Translations under genes and position numbers: made by a program
Shown: positions 52,494-60,291 of the stretch, in pieces
Layout: every line of letters starts with the position of its first letter
Position numbering within the stretch: the stretch's first letter is position 1
NCBI RefSeq assembly: GCF_004362215.1
Contig: NZ_SNWR01000001.1
Location: 4,880,001 to 4,944,000, forward strand
Direction of reading: 5' to 3'
Length of the DNA stretch: 64,000 nucleotides
Source: Paractinoplanes brasiliensis
GTDB lineage: Bacteria; Actinomycetota; Actinomycetes; Mycobacteriales; Micromonosporaceae
Notes under the pieces: model-generated
The model's database searches: none
The model's input: the letters and a program-made list of their open reading frames with translations, nothing else
Told to the model about the DNA's origin: nothing

Positions 52494-53876
52494 GTGCACG
52501 GCGACGACCCCGACACCCCGCCGATCGTCCAGTCCCCCGGCCTCCCCGAAGCGCCCGGTTCCGCCGCTGTGCCCGGCCCCGCCGCCACGTCTGACGGCCG
52601 CGCCGTTATGCCCGGCCCCGCCGCCACGTCTGACGGCCCCGCCGTTATGCCTGGCCCTGCCGCCACGTCTGACGGCCCCGCCGCACCGGACAGTCCCGAA
52701 GCGGCGGCATATCGCGAGCCGAGCCCGATACCGATCGTCCCGCCCCTCGGGGAGGGTGAGATCAGCTGGATCGCCCGCGGCAGGGCCAAGGTCGTGAAAC
52801 CCGGCACCATCCGTGCCCGTGCTCTGGTGCCCGGCGCACTCTCGATCCCGCGCCCTCGACCACGTCGCGACATACGTCTCGGCCAGGCTGCCTCGCCTTT
52901 CCCCCGCCGCGTCTTTCCGAGCACCCGTCACGAGGACAGCACCCCTGACACGCCGCTCGAGAACCGGTCACAGCCCCCGTCGGACCAGCCCGCGTCCGAC
53001 CGGCCCGCATCCGACTGGCCCGCGTCCGACCGGCCCGCGTCGGACCGGCCCGCGGTGGAGCAGTCCGAGCAGGCCACCACCGTCGCGCCGCCCATCCGAG
53101 CGGCCACCCCGGATCACCCCGTCCTCATGAGCACTCCTCACCCCGTACGGGAAAACGCCCTTGACCCTGCCGACTCGATCCTGGCGCCCGCCGCACCGCC
53201 CGAACAGCTACCGAAGGACCGCCCCGGCCCAGTACCAAAGAGGGGGCTCGCGCTGCCGATCCTGGCCGCCGCAACAGCCGCCCTGGTCGCGGCGGGCGGG
53301 TATCTGGCCCTCACCGATCGAGCGCCGGCCGGCAACCCCGGGAGCCCGGCCGGAAGGGCCAGTGAAGCGGCCCCCACCACCACTGCCGAACTCGACCGTC
53401 CCGCCGGTGACCCGTTCGGGATCGTCGCCGCCGCCCCCACCGGGGCGCCCACCCGCCTCCGCGTAGGCGCCGTCAAGATCGACACGCCACTGGAGACGCT
53501 CAAGCTCGGCAAGGACGGCGAACTGCAGCCGCCGAAGACGTTCGCCCAGGCCGGCTGGTACGCCGACGGCACCGCCCCCGGCGACACCGGCCCCGCCGTC
53601 ATTGCCGGCCACGTCGACTCCAAGTCCGGTCCCGCCGTCTTCTACCGGCTGCGCGACCTCACCCCCGGCGACCGCGTCGACGTGCTGCGCGGCGGCCGGA
53701 CGATTTCTTTCACCGTCACGGCCATCCGCTGGTATCCCAAGTCCGAATTCCCCACCGAGGAGGTGTACGGCCCGACCCCGGATCGTCAGCTGCGCCTCAT
53801 CACGTGCGGCGGCGTCTTCGACCGGACGCTGCGCTCGTACCGCGACAACCTCGTGGTCTACGCGGTGGCCGGGTGA
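52494..53876 (+). CDS. Class F sortase with long repeat-rich N-terminal region
   Basis: A 460-aa protein from GTG 52494. The first ~250 residues are Pro/Ala/Asp-rich and contain two in-frame tandem repeat blocks. One membrane segment (GLALPILAAATAALVAAGGYLAL, about 251-273) precedes the sortase domain with H373 (AGHVDS), C438 (LITCGG) and a downstream Arg (R447 or R450). Class F sortases are transpeptidases of actinobacteria; a DUF4397 gene is a frequent neighbour. The long cytoplasmic repeat region is unusual. The start is uncertain. Confidence 0.82.
   Translation: MHGDDPDTPPIVQSPGLPEAPGSAAVPGPAATSDGRAVMPGPAATSDGPAVMPGPAATSDGPAAPDSPEAAAYREPSPIPIVPPLGEGEISWIARGRAKVVKPGTIRARALVPGALSIPRPRPRRDIRLGQAASPFPRRVFPSTRHEDSTPDTPLENRSQPPSDQPASDRPASDWPASDRPASDRPAVEQSEQATTVAPPIRAATPDHPVLMSTPHPVRENALDPADSILAPAAPPEQLPKDRPGPVPKRGLALPILAAATAALVAAGGYLALTDRAPAGNPGSPAGRASEAAPTTTAELDRPAGDPFGIVAAAPTGAPTRLRVGAVKIDTPLETLKLGKDGELQPPKTFAQAGWYADGTAPGDTGPAVIAGHVDSKSGPAVFYRLRDLTPGDRVDVLRGGRTISFTVTAIRWYPKSEFPTEEVYGPTPDRQLRLITCGGVFDRTLRSYRDNLVVYAVAG
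52572..52688. repeat. 39-bp in-frame tandem repeat, three copies
   Basis: Units at 52572-52610, 52611-52649 and 52650-52688 encode a 13-residue repeat close to PGPAATSDGPAVM in the sortase N-terminal region. Confidence 0.9.
52980..53054. repeat. 15-bp in-frame tandem repeat, five copies
   Basis: Five units encode SDxPA (SDQPA, SDRPA, SDWPA, SDRPA, SDRPA) in the sortase N-terminal region. Confidence 0.88.
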
Positions 53877-53940
53877 TCGTCGTTCCGCTCTCCGGCAGGC
53901 CGTGCTTATGGTGGGAATCGAGTCGACGGGTGGGGGCGGG

Positions 53941-55596
53941 ATGGCGGTCGGACGCATGCTCGTCGCCGGTCGGTATCGTCTCGGCGAACCGGTCGGCTCG
54001 GGTGGCATGGGCCGGGTGTGGCGCGCCCGTGACGAGATGCTCGACCGTGACGTCGCGGTCAAGGAGTTCGTCCCGCCCGACTGGATGAGCGACGAGGAAC
54101 GCGCGCGGCTGCGTGACCGCACCCTGCGTGAGGCCCGTAGCGCCGGGCGGCTCAACCATCCGCACGTGGTGCGCATCTACGACGTCGTGCACGCCGACGG
54201 TCTGCCCTGGATAGTCATGGAGTACGTGCCGTCGCGCTCGTTGCACCAGGTCATCCACTCCGACGGCCCGTTCTCGCCGGCCACCGCCGCGCGGATCGGC
54301 CTGGCCCTGCTCGACGCGTTGCGGGCGGCGCACGCGGCCGGGGTGCTGCACCGCGACGTGAAGCCGCACAACGTGCTCATCGGGCACGACGGCCGGGTTG
54401 TGCTGACCGATTTCGGCCTCGCCACCTTTGTGGACGACGGCGCTGTCACCGGCCCCGGCCTGGTGGTCGGTTCCCCCCAGTACGTGTCGCCCGAGCGCGC
54501 CCGCGACGGCACGTCCTCGCCCGAGTCGGACCTGTGGTCGCTGGGCGCCACGCTCTACGCCGCCGTCGAGGGCCGCTCACCGTACGCCCGCGAGAACGCC
54601 ATGGCCACCCTGATGGCGCTGGCGACGGAGGACCCGGATCCGCCGTCGCGGGCCGGCATGCTGGGCCCGGTGCTGACCGGTCTGCTGCGCCGCCGGCCCG
54701 GTGACCGGCTCACCGCCGACGAGGTCGAGCGCCGGCTCCGCATGATCGTGGCGTCGACCCCGGCGGTGCCCCGGGTGCCCTCGCCGCGACGGGTGCGCGC
54801 GTTCGTCGGGTCCGAGGTCGATCAGCCGGCCGAGGGGCGCGTCAGGGGCGGGGAAGGAGATGCCGTCGGCCGCGCGCCGACCCTCGGCCGTGCTCCGGTC
54901 GCGCTCGCGAGCGTCGAGAAGCGGCACCTGCCCCTGGTCGCCGCCGGTCTCGCGCTGGTCGCCCTGCTCGGAGTGGGCGGCATCCTGGCCGGTTACCTCG
55001 TCCGGAAAGAGCCGGTCGCACCCGTCTCCGCGCCGAGCGCCAGGCCGATGGCGGCGAGCTTCTCGGCCCTGACCTGCGATCGCCCGGCCCCGGCGAACCT
55101 GCCGAAGCTCCCGCTCAGGAACGCGTCACGCGGGGTCAGCGGCTGGTCGCTGTTTCCCGGCTGGTCGTATTTCACCAACGGCTCCGGTTTTCACATGCCC
55201 GTGCCGGACGGGTGGACGTGGCAGCGGATCGGCACCACGTACTGCTTCCGCGACCCGGTCGGCGACACCGTGCTCAGCCTCGACACCGGGCGCAACCCGG
55301 CCGCCGACCCGGTGAAGGCGTGCCGTGCCGAGGCCACCCGGCTGGTCCAGGCGGGCGCCCTGCCCGGTTACGAGGAACTCGCGCTCGAACGGACACCGTT
55401 GCTCAACAAGACCGCGGACTGGGAATACCGGTACAACCGGGACGGTGTGCGGATGCACGCCCAGACCCGCTGGTTCGTCAAGGCGGAACGGGGTTTCGCG
55501 ATCAGCTGGGCCACCCGTGACTTCGACTGGACGGGTGACCTGGCAAAGATCAACATGGTCTTGACCACGTTCTACGCGCAGCCGAAGGTCGGCTGA
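53941..55596 (+). CDS. Receptor-type Ser/Thr protein kinase (PknB-like)
   Basis: A 551-aa protein. The kinase domain has the glycine loop GSGGMGRVW, K41 (DVAVKEF), HRDVKPHN (D139), DFGLA (D157) and SPERARDG in place of APE. A juxtamembrane linker leads to one membrane segment (about 330-354) and an external domain of about 195 residues beginning SFSALTCDRPAPANLP, of no recognised family. In-frame starts also exist at 53908 and 53911; ATG 53941 is favoured by its distance to the kinase core. Confidence 0.88.
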   Translation: MAVGRMLVAGRYRLGEPVGSGGMGRVWRARDEMLDRDVAVKEFVPPDWMSDEERARLRDRTLREARSAGRLNHPHVVRIYDVVHADGLPWIVMEYVPSRSLHQVIHSDGPFSPATAARIGLALLDALRAAHAAGVLHRDVKPHNVLIGHDGRVVLTDFGLATFVDDGAVTGPGLVVGSPQYVSPERARDGTSSPESDLWSLGATLYAAVEGRSPYARENAMATLMALATEDPDPPSRAGMLGPVLTGLLRRRPGDRLTADEVERRLRMIVASTPAVPRVPSPRRVRAFVGSEVDQPAEGRVRGGEGDAVGRAPTLGRAPVALASVEKRHLPLVAAGLALVALLGVGGILAGYLVRKEPVAPVSAPSARPMAASFSALTCDRPAPANLPKLPLRNASRGVSGWSLFPGWSYFTNGSGFHMPVPDGWTWQRIGTTYCFRDPVGDTVLSLDTGRNPAADPVKACRAEATRLVQAGALPGYEELALERTPLLNKTADWEYRYNRDGVRMHAQTRWFVKAERGFAISWATRDFDWTGDLAKINMVLTTFYAQPKVG

Positions 55597-55624
55597 TTCT
55601 CAGCAACCCTTCAGTTCGGGTTGT

Positions 55625-55630
55625 TAGGGT
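55625..55630 (+). promoter_or_regulatory. -10 element (TAGGGT)
   Basis: TAGGGT lies 8 nt before ATG 55639, the start of a 20-codon upstream ORF, and 64 nt before the CNNM start. Confidence 0.5.
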
Positions 55631-55638
55631 TGTCGGTC

Positions 55639-55701
55639 ATGAGCGGCAGTAGACAGCCGGGCTCGGCCCGGCGTCCCTTCAGATCTTCCCGGCCGTGCTG
55701 A
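55639..55701 (+). CDS. 20-codon upstream ORF overlapping the CNNM gene
   Basis: The ORF reads MSGSRQPGSARRPFRSSRPC and its TGA lies 7 nt inside the CNNM reading frame. It begins at a likely leaderless start. It is Arg/Ser-rich and may be a leader peptide that couples or restrains translation of the membrane protein. Chance cannot be excluded at this length. Confidence 0.35.
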   Translation: MSGSRQPGSARRPFRSSRPC

Positions 55702-56987
55702 TCGTCACCGGTCTTCTTCTGGTGCTCGTGGTGACTGTCGTCACCGGCTATTTCGTCGCGCAAGAGTTCGGCTATGTCGCCGCCGACCGCGGCAAGCTCC
55801 GCAGCGAAGCCGAACAGGGTGACCAGGCCGCCGTCCGGGCTCTCAAGGTCACCGAGCGACTCTCCTTCGTTCTCTCCGGGGCGCAGCTCGGCATCACCGT
55901 GACCGCGCTGCTGGTGGGTTACGTGGCCGAGCCGTTCATCGGTGAGGGCCTGTCGAAGCTGCTCGACGGCGCCGGCGTGCCCACCGCGGTCAGCATGCCC
56001 GTCTCGGTCGCCGTGGCGCTGCTGCTCGCCACCATCGTGCAGATGGTCCTCGGCGAGCTGGCCCCCAAGAACCTCGCGATCGCCCGCGCCGAGACCGTCG
56101 CCAAGGTGCTCAGCCGTTCCACGCTGATGTATTTGACCGTGTTCGGCCCGATCATCCGCCTCTTCGACCGTACGGCTGCCGGCCTGCTCCGGCGCATCGG
56201 CATCGAACCGATCGAGGAGCTGCCCGAGGGCGCCACCGAGGAGGATCTCGAGCAGATCATCCGCGAGTCGCGGGCCAACGGCGGTCTCGACGCCGACCTT
56301 TCCTCCCTGCTCGACCGGGGTCTCGACTTCCGGGGTCGCACCGCGGCCGAGGCGATGATCCCGCGCGTTGACGTCCACACCGTTCCCGCCACGGCGACAG
56401 CGGCCGATGTCGTGGCCCTTCTCGACACCCACAGATCCCGTTTCCCCGTACGGGGTCAGGTGGTCGACGAAATCGTCGGCGTGGTCAGCATCGCGGACAT
56501 CCTGGCAATCGCCCCCGCCGAGCGTGCGGACACGCCCGTCTCGTCCGTGATGTCGGCTCCCGTCCTGGTGCCGTCGTCGCTGCGCCTGCCCACCGTGCTC
56601 GAACGGCTCCGCTCGGCCCACCGGCAGCTGGCCTGCGTGGTCGACGAGTTCGGCGGTTTCGCCGGCATCGTCACGCTCGAGGACATCGCCGAGGAGCTGG
56701 TCGGCCAGATCCGCGACGAGGACGACGAGGCCGAGCCCGCCCCGGAGCGTCAGCCCGACGGCTCCTGGCTCGTACCCGCCCGCTGGCGGATCGACGAGAT
56801 CACCGACGCCACCGGAGTCCACCTGCCCGCCGGCGACGACTACGAGACGGTCTCCGGCCTGGTCCTGGCCCGGCTCGGGCGGGTGGCCAAGGCAGGCGAC
56901 TCGGTCACCCTCGACGACGGTTCCCTTTCCGTACGGGTGGAGAGCGTCGACCGGCACGTCCCGCAAACGGTTCGGATCTCACGATGA
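55695..56987 (+). CDS. CNNM/CorC-type membrane protein (DUF21-CBS-CorC_HlyC) 1
   Basis: A 430-aa protein. The N-terminal DUF21 domain has about four membrane segments (LIVTGLLLVLVVTVVTGYFVAQEFGYV; LGITVTALLVGYVAEPFIGEGL) and the motif GELAPKNLAIARAE. A CBS pair follows (about 215-340), then a CorC_HlyC domain (LAEGD-like region near LPAGDDYETVSGLVL). Such proteins are linked to Mg2+ or Co2+ efflux. GTG 55695 is used. Its stop overlaps the ATG of the second CNNM gene. Confidence 0.88.
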   Translation: MLIVTGLLLVLVVTVVTGYFVAQEFGYVAADRGKLRSEAEQGDQAAVRALKVTERLSFVLSGAQLGITVTALLVGYVAEPFIGEGLSKLLDGAGVPTAVSMPVSVAVALLLATIVQMVLGELAPKNLAIARAETVAKVLSRSTLMYLTVFGPIIRLFDRTAAGLLRRIGIEPIEELPEGATEEDLEQIIRESRANGGLDADLSSLLDRGLDFRGRTAAEAMIPRVDVHTVPATATAADVVALLDTHRSRFPVRGQVVDEIVGVVSIADILAIAPAERADTPVSSVMSAPVLVPSSLRLPTVLERLRSAHRQLACVVDEFGGFAGIVTLEDIAEELVGQIRDEDDEAEPAPERQPDGSWLVPARWRIDEITDATGVHLPAGDDYETVSGLVLARLGRVAKAGDSVTLDDGSLSVRVESVDRHVPQTVRISR

Positions 56988-58024
56988 ACGCCCTCTGGGT
57001 CACGTTGCTGCTGATCGGCAACGCCTTCTTCGTCGCCGCCGAGTTCGCCCTGGTGGCCAGCAAACGGCACCGCCTCGAACAATCCGCCGCCGCGGGCAGC
57101 CGGGCGGCCAAGGCGGCGCTCGACGGCACCCGCGAGCTGTCGGTCATGCTGGCCGGCGCCCAGCTCGGCATCACGCTGTGCTCGCTGGGCCTGGGCGCCC
57201 TGGCCGAGCCGTCGCTGGAGCACCTGTTCGGGCCCGCCCTGCACGCGCTGGGCCTGCCCGACGTCGCCAGTCACGTCATCGCGTTCCTGCTCGCCCTGAT
57301 CATCGTCACGTTCCTGCACCTGGTGATCGGCGAGATGATGCCGAAGTCGTGGGCGATCACCCACCCCGAGCGTTCGGCGATCCTGCTGGCGCTGCCGTTC
57401 CGGTGGTACGCGCGGCTTGTCGGCCCGGCCCTGCGCGTGCTGAACGCGCTGGCCAACCTGGCGCTGAAGCCGTTCGGCGTGCACCCGCAGGACCAGTTGG
57501 CCCAGGCGCACGGCCCGGCCGAGATGCGCATCCTGCTCGACCGTTCCCGGGCCGAGGGCCTGATCGGGGCCGAGCAGAGCGAGCTGCTCACCAGTGTTCT
57601 GGCCCTGGCTTCCCTTCCCGTACGCGACGTCATGCTGCCCACCGCGCAACTGGTGTCGGTGCCGGAGTCGGCCTCGGTCGCCGACGTCGAGCTGGCCTCG
57701 CTGACCAGCGGCCGGGCCCGGATCGCCGTCACCGGCGCCGACGAGCTGGTGATCGGGGTCGTGCACGTCCGTGAGGCCGTACGGGCCAGCGCGACGGGCC
57801 GGGCCGCCACCGCCGGTGAGCTGATGGAGCCGGCGTTCCTGCTCGACGCAGGGGTCAACGTGGTCGAGGCGGTCGAGGCCCTGCGCGCCGGCCGCACCCA
57901 GCTCGCGATCGTCACCGACGAGTCGGGCCAGGTCGGGTTCGTCGCCCTGGAAGACCTGCTCGAACAGGTCATCGGCCGGTTCGACGACGAGACCGACGCG
58001 CTGCCGGCCACGGCGGGCGCCTGA
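56984..58024 (+). CDS. CNNM/CorC-type membrane protein (DUF21-CBS) 2
   Basis: A 346-aa paralogue of the gene before it. It starts MNALWVTLLLIGNAFFVAAEFALVASKRHRLEQ and has IGEMMPKSWAITHPERS and a CBS pair, but lacks most of the C-terminal CorC_HlyC domain, ending in a short Asp/Glu tail. The ATGA overlap with the first gene indicates one operon; the two probably form a hetero-oligomer. Paired CNNM genes are frequent in actinobacteria. Confidence 0.88.
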   Translation: MNALWVTLLLIGNAFFVAAEFALVASKRHRLEQSAAAGSRAAKAALDGTRELSVMLAGAQLGITLCSLGLGALAEPSLEHLFGPALHALGLPDVASHVIAFLLALIIVTFLHLVIGEMMPKSWAITHPERSAILLALPFRWYARLVGPALRVLNALANLALKPFGVHPQDQLAQAHGPAEMRILLDRSRAEGLIGAEQSELLTSVLALASLPVRDVMLPTAQLVSVPESASVADVELASLTSGRARIAVTGADELVIGVVHVREAVRASATGRAATAGELMEPAFLLDAGVNVVEAVEALRAGRTQLAIVTDESGQVGFVALEDLLEQVIGRFDDETDALPATAGA

Positions 58025-58032
58025 GTCGTGAC

Positions 58033-58068
58033 CGCGTCTCAGTTGTTGATCGCGCCTGAGTTATCGAT
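58033..58068. repeat. 18-bp imperfect tandem repeat, two copies
   Basis: CGCGTCTCAGTTGTTGAT and CGCGCCTGAGTTATCGAT lie head to tail between the second CNNM gene and the Spo0M-like gene. Confidence 0.6.
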
Positions 58069-58106
58069 CAAGCCACCCCAGCGTTGATTCAAGGAGGAAT
58101 GACCCG

Positions 58107-59135
58107 GTGGTCTTCAAGAAAATGATGCGCGCCTTCGGCGTGGGCGGCCCGACCGTCGACACCGTGCTGGCCAATCCGAACACGCGGCCCGGCCTGGCTC
58201 TCGAGGGCCAGGTGCGCATCGCCGGCGGTGACCACGACGTCACCATCGAAGGCATCGTGCTGGGCCTGGTGACGCGGGTCGAGTCCGAGCACGGCGACAA
58301 CCTCATCGAGTTCCACCGGCTGCCGGTCTCCGGCCCGTTCCAGCTGGCCAAGGGCGAGCAGCGGGAGTTGCCGTTCTCGTTCCCGGTGCCGTGGGAGACG
58401 CCCGTCACCGACGTGTACGGCCAGCGTCTGCACGGCATGACGATGGGTCTGCGCACCGAGCTCGCGGTGGCCAAGGCCGTCGACAAGGGCGACCTCGACC
58501 ACGTGGCGGTGCACCCGCTGCCGTCGCAGGAGCGGATTCTCGACGCGTTCGCCCGGCTCGGCTTCCGCTTCAAGAACGCCGACCTGGAACACGGCGCGAT
58601 CTACGGCGTACGCATGACGCTGCCTTTCTACCAGGAGATCGAGTTCTACCCGCCGCCGCAGTACGCGGGCGCCATCAACGAGGTCGAGGTCACCTTCATC
58701 GCCGACCCCGAGGGCGTCGAGGTGGTGCTCGAGTTCGACAAGCGGGGCGGTTTCCTGCAGCCCGGCCACGACGCGTACGGCCGTTTCCGCGTCTCCCACG
58801 CCGAAGCCGACACCACCGACTGGACGGCGGTCGTCGAGCAGTGGGTCTCCGAGGCCGCGGGCCGCTACCAGGGCCTCCGCTCCGCCGGCGGTTTCGGCGC
58901 CCCCGGCCATGGCGCTCCCGGCTACGGCGCTCCCGGCTACGCCCACGGCGGTGGTTATGGCCACGGCGGCGGTTACGGCCACCACGGCCACTACGCCGGC
59001 CACGGTCACGGCCGAGGCGGCATGGGCATGGGCGGCGTGGCCGCAGGCGTAGCCGGCGGCGTCCTCGGCGGCATGATCCTCGGCGAGGCCATGGAAGAGG
59101 TCTTCGAAGACGACGGCGGCGGCGAAGACGAGTAA
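58107..59135 (+). CDS. Spo0M-like sporulation-control protein with Gly/His-rich tail
   Basis: A 342-aa protein. AAGGAGG at 58091-58097 supports GTG 58107. The arrestin-like Spo0M core spans about residues 1-250 (VFKKMMRAFGVGGPTVDTVL; ELPFSFPVPWETPVT; GAIYGVRMTLPFYQEIEFYPP). A tail with GAPGYGAPGY and GGGYGHGGGYGHHGHY units (about eight His) follows, then a hydrophobic Gly-rich helix and a Glu/Asp-rich end. Spo0M affects sporulation timing in Bacillus; its mechanism is unclear. The His-rich tail might bind metal. Confidence 0.87.
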   Translation: MVFKKMMRAFGVGGPTVDTVLANPNTRPGLALEGQVRIAGGDHDVTIEGIVLGLVTRVESEHGDNLIEFHRLPVSGPFQLAKGEQRELPFSFPVPWETPVTDVYGQRLHGMTMGLRTELAVAKAVDKGDLDHVAVHPLPSQERILDAFARLGFRFKNADLEHGAIYGVRMTLPFYQEIEFYPPPQYAGAINEVEVTFIADPEGVEVVLEFDKRGGFLQPGHDAYGRFRVSHAEADTTDWTAVVEQWVSEAAGRYQGLRSAGGFGAPGHGAPGYGAPGYAHGGGYGHGGGYGHHGHYAGHGHGRGGMGMGGVAAGVAGGVLGGMILGEAMEEVFEDDGGGEDE

Positions 59136-59143
59136 CCCCCTCC

Positions 59144-59217
59144 GGCTGTGCGCTTCCACTGGGGCGAACCGCACAGCCACCACCCGCGGGCGGCCCTGCT
59201 CCGGCCGGGCCGCCCGC
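59144..59217 (+). terminator. Two consecutive hairpins after the Spo0M-like gene
   Basis: The first pairs GGCTGTGCG (59144-59152) with CGCACAGCC (59170-59178). The second pairs GCGGGCGGCCC (59186-59196) with its exact complement at 59207-59217. Neither is followed by a T run. Confidence 0.65.
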
Positions 59218-59629
59218 ACCCAGGACGCAACTCTCGCCGGGCCCGGCACGACCGCTCCTCACGCGCCTGCCCACGCCCATCCGCGCCGCAGGCCCCGGCG
59301 TTCCCTGCGCACGCCGTATGCCTGGTGCCGTGCCCTACCCGTGCCGCACCTCCAAGGCCACGCCGCGTGTCTCCAGGCTGCCCATTCCTAGGCAGCGCCG
59401 CCCGCGCTGCCCTTGACTTTGGTGCCGCCGGTAAGTTCCGCCCCGCCGGTAGCTGCGCGACACCCGCGCCTCCCGCGGGCTGGCTTCCCACGACTCCGCT
59501 ACGTCCGCGCCGCCTGTCCTTCCCGCGCAGTCCGTGCTTCCCCGCCACGTCCGCGACGCCGCGCTGCGCCTGCCGCGTCAACCGTCCGCGCCTCGTGAGC
59601 GAGCGGGGTGGGTGGGCGGCTGGTGTGGG
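59218..59629. other. Gene-free spacer between converging genes
   Basis: About 410 bp with no convincing gene on either strand. The + strand looks C-rich and G-poor compared with coding sequence, with many CGCC and CCGCGC runs. Open frames here are shadows with atypical composition. Confidence 0.6.
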
Positions 59630-60283
59630 TCAGCCGACGCCGGCGGTGGCCAGTTTGATGCTGAAGCCCACGAACAGCGCGCCCACGCCGGCGGCGGCGC
59701 CCGCGGCCAAGCGGCGACGGCGCTGGAACTGGCCGGCCAGGAACCTGCCGCCGAAGATCAGGGTGGACAGGTAGAGCGCGCTGAACAACTGGACCACCGC
59801 GCCCAGCACCAGGAACGACAGGGCCGGGTGGGCGTAACCCGGCTCGACGAACTGGATGAAGAAGGACACGAAGAACAGGATCGCTTTCGGGTTGAGCAGG
59901 CTTATCACGGCGGCCCGGCGGAACGGGCTGCGGGCGTCGGACGGCTCCTCGACCGCCGCAGCGGCCGGCGACTCGTCGCGGCTGCGCCACTTGCGCCACC
60001 CGCCGCGCACGATGCCGAAGCCGACCCACAGCAAGTAGGCCGCGCCGGCGTACTTGATGACCAGGAACAACGGTGGATACGTGCGCAGCAGCGAGGCGGC
60101 ACCGGCCGCCGACAGGACCATCAGCACCGTGTCCCCGACGAAGACCCCGGCCGCGGCCCGATAACCCGCTCGCACGCCGAGCCGGGCGCCGACCGAGAGC
60201 ACGAAGATCGAGTTCGGCCCGGGCAGCAGGATGATCGCCAGCGTGCCGACGACGTAGGTCCAGAAGTCGGTGATCCCCAGCAT
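59630..60283 (-). CDS. LysE/RhtB-family amino acid exporter
   Basis: A 217-aa protein with six hydrophobic segments, starting MLGITDFWTYVVGTLAIILLPGPNSIFVLSVG. The LLPGPNS motif and LLNPKAILFFVSFFIQFV are typical, closest in pattern to leucine-type exporters. AGGAGG lies just before ATG 60283 and contains the stop of the PNPOx-GNAT gene 8 nt away, so the two form an operon. The exported compound is unknown. Confidence 0.9.
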   Translation of the reverse strand: MLGITDFWTYVVGTLAIILLPGPNSIFVLSVGARLGVRAGYRAAAGVFVGDTVLMVLSAAGAASLLRTYPPLFLVIKYAGAAYLLWVGFGIVRGGWRKWRSRDESPAAAAVEEPSDARSPFRRAAVISLLNPKAILFFVSFFIQFVEPGYAHPALSFLVLGAVVQLFSALYLSTLIFGGRFLAGQFQRRRRLAAGAAAGVGALFVGFSIKLATAGVG

Positions 60284-60291
60284 GGCGCCTC

